Assembly: GCF_010730745.1 (NCBI RefSeq)
Contig: NZ_AP022615.1
Span: 310,001-374,000, forward strand
Length of the DNA: 64,000 bases
Direction of reading: 5' to 3'
From: Mycobacterium heidelbergense
Lineage (GTDB): Bacteria > Actinomycetota > Actinomycetes > Mycobacteriales > Mycobacteriaceae
Below, piece by piece: positions 7,711-17,374 of this stretch. The position numbers and the translations under genes were made by a program. Every line of letters begins with the position of its first letter. Within the stretch, counting starts at the first letter, position 1. The notes beneath the pieces were generated by a model. The model did not search any database. It worked only from the letters and a program-made list of their open reading frames with translations, and was not told the DNA's origin.

Positions 7711-8167
7711 CGGTGCTCCCGTCGAACGCGTCCCCGCCCCCCCTGACACGATACGGATCGGCCTCCCCGGCCGGCCTGGCGCCCGAGCGAACCCGCGCCA
7801 GGTCGGCGTCGGCGGCGCGGGCGCGGGCGAGCAGCTCGTCCATCCGCTGCACGTTGTCGGACGTGGTGTCCCGGGTGAACGTCAGCGTGGGAGTGAAGCG
7901 GACGCCGGTGCCGGCCCCGACCTTGGTGCGCAGCGTGCCCTTGGCCCGCTCCAGCGCCGCCGCGGCGGCGGCGTAATCGGGCTCGGCGTCCAGCGTGGGC
8001 CCCATCACCGTGTAGAACACGGTCGCGTCGTGCAGGTCGGCGGTCACCTTCGCGTCGACGATGGTCACCCCGTCCAGCCCGGGATCCTTGATCTCGAATT
8101 CGATCGCCGAGGCGACGATCGTGAAGATCCGCTTCGCCAGCCGGCGCGCCCGGGCGGGGTCAGGCAT
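7685..8167 (-). CDS. rbfA: Ribosome-binding factor A
   Basis: Assists late 30S subunit maturation by binding near the 5' helix of 16S rRNA. The 160-residue protein is a KH-like fold protein: RARRLAKRIFTIVASAIEFEIKDP at the N-terminus, then VTIVDAKVTADLHDATVFYTV and VRFTPTLTFTRDTTSDNVQRMDELL. The C-terminal tail is shorter than the 183-residue M. tuberculosis protein. Its ATG lies directly at the infB stop codon, with one base shared, indicating translational coupling. Confidence 0.95.
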   Translation of the reverse strand: MPDPARARRLAKRIFTIVASAIEFEIKDPGLDGVTIVDAKVTADLHDATVFYTVMGPTLDAEPDYAAAAAALERAKGTLRTKVGAGTGVRFTPTLTFTRDTTSDNVQRMDELLARARAADADLARVRSGARPAGEADPYRVRGGGDAFDGSTGDDDRPEH

Positions 8168-10926
8168 CAGACGCGCTCTTTCTGCACCAGCTCGTAGGAC
8201 TCGATGACGTCACCTTCCTTGATGTCGGAGTAGCCCAGCGTCATGCCGCACTCGAAGCCCTCGCGGACCTCGGTCACGTCGTCCTTCTCCCGTCGCAGCG
8301 ACGCGATGGTGATGTTCTCGGCGACCACGATGTTGTCGCGCAGCAACCGGGCCTTGGCATTGCGCCGCATGATGCCCCCGGTCACCAGGCAACCCGCGAT
8401 CAGGCCGACCTTCGAGGACCGGAACAGCGCCCGGATCTCGGCGCGGCCCAGCTGATTCTCCTCGTAGATCGGCTTGAGCATGCCGCGCAGGGCCTTCTCG
8501 ATCTCGTCGATCGCCTGGTAGATCACCGAGTAGTAGCGGATCTCCACACCCTCGCGGTTGGCCAGCTCCGTCGCCTTGCCCTCGGCCCGCACGTTGAAGC
8601 CGATGATGATCGCGTCCGAGGCCGACGCCAGGTTGACGTTGGTCTCGGTGATACCGCCAACGCCACGGTCGATGACGCGCAGCGCCACCTCGTCGTCGAT
8701 CTCGATGCCCATCAGGGCCTCTTCCAGGGCCTCGACGGTACCGGCGTTGTCTCCCTTGAGGATCAGGTTCAGCTGGCTGGTTTCCTTCAGCGCCGAGTCC
8801 AGGTCCTCCAGGCTGATCCGCTTGCGGGAACGCGCCGCCAGGGCGTTGCGCTTGCGCGCGCTGCGCCGGTCGGCGATCTGGCGGGCGATGCGGTCCTCGT
8901 CGACGACGAGGAAGTTGTCACCGGCGCCGGGCACCGACGTGAAGCCGATGACCTGCACCGGACGCGACGGCAGCGCCGCCTCGATATCCTCGCCGTGCTC
9001 GTCGACCATCCGTCGCACCCGGCCGTAGGCGTCGCCGGCGACCACCGAGTCGCCGACGTGCAGCGTGCCGCGCTGGATCAGCACGGTGGCCACCGGGCCG
9101 CGGCCGCGGTCCAGGTGCGCCTCGATCGCCACGCCCTGGGCCTCCATGTCTGGGTTGGCCCGCAGGTCCAGGGCCGCGTCGGCGGTCAGCACGACCGCCT
9201 CGAGCAGCGCCTCGATGTTGGTGCCCTGCTTGGCGGAGATGTCGACGAACATCGTGTCGCCGCCGAAATCCTCTGCCACCAAACCGAATTCGGTGAGCTG
9301 CCCGCGGATCTTGGCCGGGTCGGCGCCCTCCTTGTCGATCTTGTTCACCGCCACCACGATCGGCACGTCGGCCGCCTGCGCGTGGTTGATGGCCTCCACC
9401 GTCTGCGGCATCACGCCGTCGTCGGCGGCGACCACCAGGACGGCGATGTCGGTGGCCTTGGCACCGCGGGCCCGCATGGCGGTGAACGCCTCGTGGCCCG
9501 GGGTGTCGATGAAGGTGATCAGCCGCTCGTCGCCGTCCAGGTCGACCCCGACCTGGTAGGCGCCGATGTGCTGGGTGATGCCGCCGGCCTCTTCCTCGCG
9601 GACGTTGGCCTTGCGGATGGTGTCCAGCAGCCGGGTCTTGCCGTGGTCGACGTGGCCCATCACGGTCACGACCGGTGGGCGGGTCTGCAGGTCTTCCTCG
9701 CCGCCCTCGTCCTCGCCGTAGGTGAGGTCGAACGACTCCAGCAGCTCGCGGTCCTCGTCCTCCGGGCTGACGACCTGGACGACGTAGTTCATCTCGCCGC
9801 CCAGCAGCTCGAGCGTCTCGTCGCCGACCGACTGGGTGGCCGTCACCATCTCGCCGAGGTTGAACAGCGCCTGCACCAGCGCGGCCGGGTTGGCGTTGAT
9901 CTTGTCGGCGAAGTCGGACAGGGAGGCGCCGCGGGCCAGCCGGATCGTCTCGCCGTTGCCGTGCGGCAGCCGCACCCCACCGACGACCGGGGCCTGCATG
10001 TTCTCGTACTCGGCGCGTTTCGCCCGCTTGGACTTGCGGCCGCGCCGGGGCGCGCCGCCGGGACGGCCGAACGCGCCGGCGGCCCCACCGCGCTGACCGG
10101 GGCGGCCACCACCGCCACCGGGGCCACCACCGCCGCCGGGGCGGCCTCGAAAACCTCCCGAACCGCCGGCACCGGCTCCGGGTGCCGCGCCGACGCCACC
10201 GCCGCCGCGGTAGTTACCGCCGCCGCCGTCGCGACCACCGCCGGGCCCGCCAGGACGGCCGCCGCCGGGACGGCCTCCGCCGGGTCGCGGCGCGCCGGTG
10301 CGGGCGGGTCCACCGGCGCCGCCGGGGCGGGGCGGCATGCTGCCGGGCGACGCGCCGGGGCGCGGCGCTCCGGGCCGGGGCGCGCCGGGGCGCGGCGCCA
10401 TCGGGCGCGGGATGGGCCGGTCGACGGGTTGCGCCGACGAGAACGGGTTGTTGCCGACGCGCGGGGTGCGGACGCCCGGCTTCGGCATCGGGCCGGGACG
10501 CGGGCCCGGCGTCATGCCGGGGGTCGGCGCTCCCGGCTGCCGGGGCTGCGGGTGGTCGGGAGGCGCCGACGGGCGCCCGGGTGCCGGCGGGGCGGGCGCC
10601 TCCACGGTCGTGGAGCCCGCCGCGGGCGGGGCCGGCGCGGCGGTCGCCTCGCCGTTGCCGGCGGCCTTGCTGATCGCCTTGTCGAGGGCCTTGTCGAGCG
10701 ATTTGTCGGGCCCCTTGGCGGGCGCCTTTGCGGCGGCCTTTGCCGGGGCCTCGGCGGCCGGCTTGCCGCCCCCGAAGGACTCACGCAGCCGGCGGGCGAC
10801 CGGCGCCTCCACCGTCGAGGACGCGGATTTGACGAATTCGCCCTGTTCGTTCAGCCGGGCGAGGACTTCCTTGCTGGTGACACCGAGTTCCTTTGCCAAC
10901 TCGTGTACGCGGGCCTTACCTGCCAC
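8167..10926 (-). CDS. infB: Translation initiation factor IF-2
   Basis: GTPase that brings fMet-tRNA to the 30S subunit and promotes subunit joining. The 919-residue protein has an IF2-N domain (ARVHELAKELGVTSKEVLARL), a long disordered Ala/Pro then Gly/Arg/Pro-rich linker (roughly 60-300), a second IF2-N-type segment (RLARGASLSDFADKINANPAALVQALF), then the G domain with GHVDHGKT (G1), DTPGHEAF (G3) and NKID (G4), and domains II-IV. The linker is built of PRPGAPRPGAPRPG-like and GGGGRPG-like repeats, which makes its DNA prone to length variation. Position downstream of ylxR and nusA is canonical. Confidence 0.97.
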   Translation of the reverse strand: MAGKARVHELAKELGVTSKEVLARLNEQGEFVKSASSTVEAPVARRLRESFGGGKPAAEAPAKAAAKAPAKGPDKSLDKALDKAISKAAGNGEATAAPAPPAAGSTTVEAPAPPAPGRPSAPPDHPQPRQPGAPTPGMTPGPRPGPMPKPGVRTPRVGNNPFSSAQPVDRPIPRPMAPRPGAPRPGAPRPGASPGSMPPRPGGAGGPARTGAPRPGGGRPGGGRPGGPGGGRDGGGGNYRGGGGVGAAPGAGAGGSGGFRGRPGGGGGPGGGGGRPGQRGGAAGAFGRPGGAPRRGRKSKRAKRAEYENMQAPVVGGVRLPHGNGETIRLARGASLSDFADKINANPAALVQALFNLGEMVTATQSVGDETLELLGGEMNYVVQVVSPEDEDRELLESFDLTYGEDEGGEEDLQTRPPVVTVMGHVDHGKTRLLDTIRKANVREEEAGGITQHIGAYQVGVDLDGDERLITFIDTPGHEAFTAMRARGAKATDIAVLVVAADDGVMPQTVEAINHAQAADVPIVVAVNKIDKEGADPAKIRGQLTEFGLVAEDFGGDTMFVDISAKQGTNIEALLEAVVLTADAALDLRANPDMEAQGVAIEAHLDRGRGPVATVLIQRGTLHVGDSVVAGDAYGRVRRMVDEHGEDIEAALPSRPVQVIGFTSVPGAGDNFLVVDEDRIARQIADRRSARKRNALAARSRKRISLEDLDSALKETSQLNLILKGDNAGTVEALEEALMGIEIDDEVALRVIDRGVGGITETNVNLASASDAIIIGFNVRAEGKATELANREGVEIRYYSVIYQAIDEIEKALRGMLKPIYEENQLGRAEIRALFRSSKVGLIAGCLVTGGIMRRNAKARLLRDNIVVAENITIASLRREKDDVTEVREGFECGMTLGYSDIKEGDVIESYELVQKERV

Positions 10927-10993
10927 TACATCTCCTGTCTATGAGGCGACAGTCGTGGGCCGGCCGCGCCTCGGGTTTAGCTATGACACATGG

Positions 10994-11377
10994 TCATCGG
11001 GACTTCACGGTGTGCTCATGTTCTTTGCTACCTGTTCTGTTGCCGGGGCGATCGGGCGCACTGAGAAACTCAATGTGCTCGACCACCGCGGAGGTGTCCA
11101 GTGGACCGGCGATGCGCAACGCTTTGGTGAAAGCCCGCCGCCGAATCGCCTCTCGGGCGCACTGCGGCGAGGGATGCAGCCACGCACCCCGCCCCGGCAG
11201 GCTACTCCCCGTGTCAACGGTCGCGGCGCACTCGCCGTTCCCGGTTGCCACAGCCACCACTCGAAGCAGTTCGACGGCCAGCTCTCGCTTTCGGCACCCC
11301 ACGCACGTCCGCACCGGTCCACCGGTGTGTCTGTGCGCCCTGCTGGTTCGGGGAACCGGAAGTTCGCGCTGGATCAC
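10994..11377 (-). CDS. ylxR: YlxR family RNA-binding/regulatory protein (DUF448)
   Basis: Small basic protein encoded between nusA and infB in most actinobacteria (Rv2840c). The signature VRTCVGCRKRELAVELLRVV and the GRGAWLHPSPQCAREAIRRRAF helix are clear. The family binds RNA and in other bacteria modulates RNase P. The longest reading gives 127 residues; a GTG at codon 22 (11314) would start at VRTCVGCR and is closer to usual family length, so the true start is uncertain. 66 nt separate it from infB. Confidence 0.88.
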   Translation of the reverse strand: MIQRELPVPRTSRAHRHTGGPVRTCVGCRKRELAVELLRVVAVATGNGECAATVDTGSSLPGRGAWLHPSPQCAREAIRRRAFTKALRIAGPLDTSAVVEHIEFLSAPDRPGNRTGSKEHEHTVKSR

Positions 11378-11439
11378 GGCTCAGTCTAGCGTCACTTCAC
11401 CGGAGGTCAGAACCGCCCAAGGATGCGCCGCGACGTCCG

Positions 11440-12519
11440 CTAACGCTCGTGCGCCATCCCGTGCGTGGCACCGTGTTCGGGCCGGCCCTCGGAATGGGCC
11501 TGGGAATGGGCCTGGGAATGGGCCTCCGAGCCGCCCGGCGAATCCCCGTGAATGTCGATGCGCCACCCGGTGAGCCGGGCGGCCAGCCGGGCGTTCTGGC
11601 CCTCCTTGCCGATGGCCAGCGATAGCTGGAAGTCGGGCACCACCACGCGGGCGGCCCGGGCGGTCTCGTCGATGATCGACACGGAGACCACCTTCGCGGG
11701 CGACAGGGCGTTGGCGACGAAGCGGGCCGGGTCCTCGTCGTAGTCGATGATGTCGATCTTCTCGCCGGAGAGCTCGCTCATCACGTTGCGGACCCGCTGC
11801 CCCATCGGGCCGATGCAGGCGCCCTTGGCGTTGAGGCCGGGAACGTTGGACCGCACCGCGATCTTGGAGCGGTGGCCGGCCTCGCGGGCCACCGCGACGA
11901 TCTCGACCGATCCGTCGGCGATTTCGGGGACCTCCAGCGAGAACAGCTTGCGGACCAGGTTGGGGTGGGTGCGGGACAGGGTGATCACCGGCTCGCGGGA
12001 CCCGCGGGTGACGCCGACGACGTAGCACCGGACGCGGTTGCCGTGCTCGTAGTTCTCACCGGGAACCTGCTCGGCCGCGGGGATGACGCCCTCGGAGGCC
12101 TTGGTCTCGGTGCCCATCCGGACGACGACCAGGCCGCGGGCGTTGGCCCGGCTGTCGCGCTGAATCACCCCGGCGACGATCTCCCCCTCGCGGGTGGAGA
12201 ACTCGCCGTAGGTGCGCTCGTTTTCGGCGTCCCGGAATCGCTGCAGCATCACCTGGCGGGCGGTGGTGGCGGCGATGCGGCCGAAACCCTCGGGGGTGTC
12301 GTCCCATTCGCTGATGACGTTGCCGTCCTCGTCGACCTCGCTGGCGATCACGCGGACGACGCCGGTCTTGCGGTCGATCTCGATGCGCGCGTCCGTCTGA
12401 TGGCCCTGGGTGTGCCGGTAGGCGGTGAGCAGCGCCGATTTGATCGTCTCCAGCAGTTCATTGACGGAGATGCCCCGATCGACCTCGATCGCGTGCAGCG
12501 CGGCCATGTCGATGTTCAT
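11440..12519 (-). CDS. nusA: Transcription termination/antitermination factor NusA
   Basis: Binds RNA polymerase and nascent RNA, influencing pausing, termination and rRNA transcription. The 359-residue protein has the N-terminal RNAP-binding domain (MNIDMAALHAIEVDRGI), an S1 domain (EGEIVAGVIQRD onward) and two KH domains (GACIGPMGQRVRNVMSEL; IGKEGQNARLAARLTGW). It is longer than the 347-residue M. tuberculosis protein because of a His-rich tail with AHSQ repeats encoded by a 12-bp tandem repeat. The last codons of rimP overlap its start by 4 nt. Confidence 0.96.
   Translation of the reverse strand: MNIDMAALHAIEVDRGISVNELLETIKSALLTAYRHTQGHQTDARIEIDRKTGVVRVIASEVDEDGNVISEWDDTPEGFGRIAATTARQVMLQRFRDAENERTYGEFSTREGEIVAGVIQRDSRANARGLVVVRMGTETKASEGVIPAAEQVPGENYEHGNRVRCYVVGVTRGSREPVITLSRTHPNLVRKLFSLEVPEIADGSVEIVAVAREAGHRSKIAVRSNVPGLNAKGACIGPMGQRVRNVMSELSGEKIDIIDYDEDPARFVANALSPAKVVSVSIIDETARAARVVVPDFQLSLAIGKEGQNARLAARLTGWRIDIHGDSPGGSEAHSQAHSQAHSEGRPEHGATHGMAHER
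11491..11526. repeat. Three tandem 12-bp units in the 3' end of nusA
   Basis: GGAATGGGCCTG occurs three times head to tail (11491-11502, 11503-11514, 11515-11526; last base differs). On the coding strand it gives the AHSQAHSQAHSE series in the NusA tail. Being a multiple of three, copy-number change would keep the frame, so it is a possible VNTR. Confidence 0.75.
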
Positions 12520-13049
12520 GCTCCGGCCTCCGTCCTGTCGGCGCTGTCGGCGGTCGCCAGATCCAGCTCGGCCTGGGTTGGCGGCGAAAACTCAACCTGG
12601 ACAACCGCTTTCGCGATTTCGCCGAGCGGGATCTCGCGCACCGCCCAGCCCCGGCCGTCGCGGACCACCAGCGCGACCGCGTGATCGCGCGTCTCGCCGA
12701 CGCGGCCGGTCAGCCGCGACCCGTCCGACAGCGCGATCTCGACCTTGCGACCGCGGGCGCGGCGGAAGTGTTTCTCGCCGGTCAGCGGGCGGTCCACGCC
12801 GGGCGAGCTGATCTCGAGCACGTAGCTGTCGTGAACGCCGTCCAGGCCGTCCAGTAGAGCCGATGCCGAGCGCGACAGGTCCGCGATCGTGTCGAGGTCC
12901 AGGGGGTTGTCGCCGTCGGCGATCACCGTGATCCGCGGCGGGCTCGTCCGGGTGTCGAGGACCACGTCGTCGATTTCGTAGCCGGCACGCGCGAATTCGC
13001 CACCGAGTAGCTCGATCACCTGCGTCTGCGACGGTAGCCCGGTGGTCAC
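12516..13049 (-). CDS. rimP: Ribosome maturation factor RimP
   Basis: Needed for efficient 30S assembly. The 177-residue protein has the typical N-terminal half with YVLEISSPGVDRPLTGEKHFRRARGRKVEI, the family's most conserved stretch, and a C-terminal SH3-like region (SRLTGRVGETRDHAVALV). It is the first gene of the leftward rimP-nusA-ylxR-infB-rbfA-cnpB operon. The 209-nt spacer upstream separates it from the divergent lipoprotein gene and holds no other recognisable gene. Confidence 0.94.
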   Translation of the reverse strand: MTTGLPSQTQVIELLGGEFARAGYEIDDVVLDTRTSPPRITVIADGDNPLDLDTIADLSRSASALLDGLDGVHDSYVLEISSPGVDRPLTGEKHFRRARGRKVEIALSDGSRLTGRVGETRDHAVALVVRDGRGWAVREIPLGEIAKAVVQVEFSPPTQAELDLATADSADRTEAGA

Positions 13050-13258
13050 GGCGAGCTCCTCATCTTGAGTTGTCCGGTCATCTGGCGGATGTCGCCGCCC
13101 GCGTGGCCTGCGGGGCGGCTTCCGGGTCCCGGCGGAACGCAGCCGCTGCCGTTCCGCGAGAGTCAGCTATCAACGATACGCCAGGACCGGCGGGGCACGG
13201 CGTGACGGCCGGGTGGCCACGGCCCCGGGGCCCGGCCCGCTGATGGCAGGATGTTGCT

Positions 13259-13786
13259 GTGCCCAGCGCAGGACCCGTCACCAACAGGCGGGGCGTACTC
13301 GCCGGCGGCGCGGCCCTCGCCGCGCTCGGGCTGGTGACGGCCGCCTGCGGCGAATCCCCGCCCAAGCCGCCGCCCGTCGAGGACCTGTTGGGGCCGTTGG
13401 ACCAGGCCCGCAAGGACAGCGCGCTCGCGGGCGCCGCCGCCGCGGCCGTCGGTAACCCGCCCCAGATCGCGGCGGCGCTGACGGTGGTCGCCACCCAGCG
13501 CGCCGCGCACGCCCGCGCACTGTCCACCGAGATCTCCCGGGCGGCCGGCAAGCTCGCCACCTCGGCGAGCGAGACGACCAGTCCCAGCCCGGCCGAACCG
13601 GCGGGCCCGCCACCCCCGCCGCCGCCGGTCTCCGACGTCATCGATTCGCTGAAGGCATCGGCCGAGAGCGCCGGCCGCCTGGTGGCCACCTCGTCGGGCT
13701 ATCGGGCGGGGCTGCTCGCCTCCATCGCCGCCTCCTGCACCGCGTCGTCCACAGTGGCGCTGGTGCCCGGGGGTCCCTCGATATGA
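13259..13786 (+). CDS. Tat-type lipoprotein (Rv2843-like)
   Basis: A 175-residue cell-envelope lipoprotein of unknown function. The N-terminus has twin arginines (TNRRGVLAGG), a hydrophobic core and the lipobox LVTAAC near residue 30, so it is probably exported by Tat and lipidated. The remainder is Ala/helix-rich with a proline cluster near 125. It overlaps the next gene by ATGA, and the pair corresponds to Rv2843-Rv2844. The GTG start follows a CAGGAT -10-like element by 6 nt, suggesting a leaderless transcript. Confidence 0.8.
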   Translation: MPSAGPVTNRRGVLAGGAALAALGLVTAACGESPPKPPPVEDLLGPLDQARKDSALAGAAAAAVGNPPQIAAALTVVATQRAAHARALSTEISRAAGKLATSASETTSPSPAEPAGPPPPPPPVSDVIDSLKASAESAGRLVATSSGYRAGLLASIAASCTASSTVALVPGGPSI

Positions 13787-14229
13787 GCTCCGGCAAGGAC
13801 GCCGACAACGCGGCCCTGTGCGACGCGCTGGCCATCGAGCACTCGACCATCTACGGCTACGGCATCGTGTCCGCGCTGTCGCCCCCCAGCGTCAACGACC
13901 TGGTGGTGGAGGCCCTGGGCCAGCACCGCCAGCGCCGCGACGACGTCATCGCGATGCTGGCCGCCCGCAAGGTCAACGCGCCGGTCGCCGCCGCCGGCTA
14001 CCAGCTGCCCATGCTGATCGGCAGCGCGGCGGACGCGGCGCGCCTGGCGGCGCGGATGGAGAACGACGGCGCGACGGCGTGGCGCGCCGTGATCGAGCAC
14101 GCCGAGACGGCGGACGACCGGGCGTTCGCCTCGACGGCTCTGACGCAGAGCGCGGTCATGGCCGCCAGGTGGAACCGGGTGCTGGGCGCCTGGCCGATCA
14201 CGACGAGCTTCCCGGGCGGCAACGAGTAG
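13783..14229 (+). CDS. DUF4439 ferritin-like domain protein (Rv2844-like)
   Basis: A 148-residue four-helix-bundle protein. The helical heptads contain acidic and histidine residues (ALAIEHSTIYGYG, ALGQHRQRRDDVI, RAVIEHAETADDRAF) characteristic of DUF4439 ferritin-like proteins, but whether it binds iron is unknown. It has no signal peptide and is translationally coupled to the lipoprotein upstream, so the two probably act together. Confidence 0.85.
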   Translation: MSSGKDADNAALCDALAIEHSTIYGYGIVSALSPPSVNDLVVEALGQHRQRRDDVIAMLAARKVNAPVAAAGYQLPMLIGSAADAARLAARMENDGATAWRAVIEHAETADDRAFASTALTQSAVMAARWNRVLGAWPITTSFPGGNE

Positions 14230-14233
14230 CCCG

Positions 14234-15991
<1,758 letters not shown>

Positions 15992-16021
15992 AGCGGGCAA
16001 GCCTAGCGGTTCTGCTCGCCG

Positions 16022-16081
16022 ATCGAGCCTGCGCCTAGGGCGCGCAAATTTGCGAAAACCCGCTCTGGGCGCAGACTCGAT
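16022..16081. repeat. Intergenic inverted repeat (CGAG-type hairpin)
   Basis: Arms ATCGAGCCTGCGCCTA (16022-16037) and TGGGCGCAGACTCGAT (16066-16081) pair with two G-U positions; an inner GCGCAAATTTGCG palindrome lies in the loop. It occupies the divergent spacer between proS and the following membrane-protein gene. Confidence 0.6.
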
Positions 16082-16141
16082 GCCGCCACCGCAGGCTCGC
16101 ACCTCAGGCGTTCCTCAGCTAGGCGCGCTACGTTAACGCGC

Positions 16142-17368
16142 ATGGGTGATCGGCGTCGGCCCGTCGTCGTGATTTTGACCGTTCTGTATTCGATCGAAGT
16201 GATCGGGATCCTTTGGGCCGCAGTGGTTGTCGCGAACCTAGGGGCGGGACTGCCCGCGTTGTCGTTGGTCGCGGCCGCGGCTTTGGTGGGCTGGCATGCG
16301 GTAGCTCTGCTCCGTCTGCACGCTCGCAGGTTGAGCGTGCAGGGGTTGGCCATCCAGTCGGTCGTGCTGATCGCCGCCATAGCGTTGGCCACTCAGCGGC
16401 CGTGGGCCGGCGCGGCGGGGATCGTCGTGGCCGCCGGCGTGCTGGCGGGGTGGGGCCGGCTGGCCGCGCCGGACCGGTCGGCCGAACCGGCGGCCGCGTC
16501 GCCCGTCACGCCGTTGCCGGAGGGGCGCCGCCCGTCCGGCGTCGTCGTGGTGCTGCTCACCGCGGCGCTGGTGCTGGGCGCGCTCAGCGTGCGCGGCGGA
16601 ATCGTCGTCGGCCTGGTGGTTTTGGCGATCATCTTCGTACCGCTGGAGCAGCTGTTCGCGCTGCGCCCGCGCCGGATACTGCGGGCGGGATGGCGCACCG
16701 ACGTGGTCCATTACCTGATCAACGGGGCCGCGCTCAAGGTCGGCGTCGTCGCCGCGGTGGCGGTGGTCGGCACCGTCCTGCGCGCCTTCGTCCCCGCACC
16801 GTGTCGCGCCGCGATCGCCGCGAGCCCGGGCTGGGCGCAGATCGTCGCCGCGCTGGCGATCGCCACCGTCGGCGGGTACGCGGGACACCGTGCCGCGCAC
16901 GAGGTTCCGCTGTTGTGGCGGTTCCACCGCGTCCACCACAGCGTCCGGGAGCTGGACTGGCTGGCCGCGAACCACCTGCATCCGCTCGATCAGATCTTCA
17001 TCCGCTCCGCCGCGGTGCTGCCGCTGTACGCGCTCGGCTTCGGCCGGGTCAGCTTGGGCGCCTTCGTCGTCCTGACCACGCTGCAGGCGATTTTCATCCA
17101 CGCCAACGTGCGGCTCATGTTCGGGCCGCTGAGATGGGTGATCGCCACCCCGCAGTTCCACCACTGGCATCACGCCCGCGAACCGCGGGCCTACAACTCC
17201 AACTACGCCGGGGAGTTCCCGGCCGTGGATGCGCTGTTCGGCACCCTGTACCTGCCCGCCGACCGGTGGCCCGCGCAGTACGGCGTCGACGACGGCGAAC
17301 CCGCCGGGTACCTGCGGCAGCTCGTGTGGCCGCTGCGGTCGCGCGCGGCTCAGGCCGGGCGGGCCTGA
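16142..17368 (+). CDS. Membrane-bound fatty acid hydroxylase / sterol desaturase superfamily protein
   Basis: A 408-residue membrane protein. About four transmembrane helices precede residue 130, and a second hydrophobic half holds the di-iron histidine clusters of the superfamily: HRAAHE, HRVHHS, NHLHPLD and FHHWHH. These enzymes hydroxylate or desaturate lipids, sterols or carotenoids using O2; the substrate here cannot be told. No corresponding gene lies between proS and efpA in M. tuberculosis, so this is a lineage-specific insertion or a loss elsewhere. Confidence 0.85.
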   Translation: MGDRRRPVVVILTVLYSIEVIGILWAAVVVANLGAGLPALSLVAAAALVGWHAVALLRLHARRLSVQGLAIQSVVLIAAIALATQRPWAGAAGIVVAAGVLAGWGRLAAPDRSAEPAAASPVTPLPEGRRPSGVVVVLLTAALVLGALSVRGGIVVGLVVLAIIFVPLEQLFALRPRRILRAGWRTDVVHYLINGAALKVGVVAAVAVVGTVLRAFVPAPCRAAIAASPGWAQIVAALAIATVGGYAGHRAAHEVPLLWRFHRVHHSVRELDWLAANHLHPLDQIFIRSAAVLPLYALGFGRVSLGAFVVLTTLQAIFIHANVRLMFGPLRWVIATPQFHHWHHAREPRAYNSNYAGEFPAVDALFGTLYLPADRWPAQYGVDDGEPAGYLRQLVWPLRSRAAQAGRA

Positions 17369-17374
17369 CGGCGG

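Noticed and set aside
8995..10944. 649-codon plus-strand frame opposite infB
   Set aside because: infB is unmistakable on the other strand; the antisense product is repetitive and without motifs.
11491..11526. 12-bp repeats considered as a non-coding satellite
   Set aside because: They are in frame inside the NusA C-terminus, with a normal stop codon afterwards.
13078..13689. 203-codon minus-strand frame upstream of rimP
   Set aside because: It is antisense to the Rv2843-like lipoprotein gene, and the product is low-complexity; the lipobox and gene order favour the plus-strand gene.
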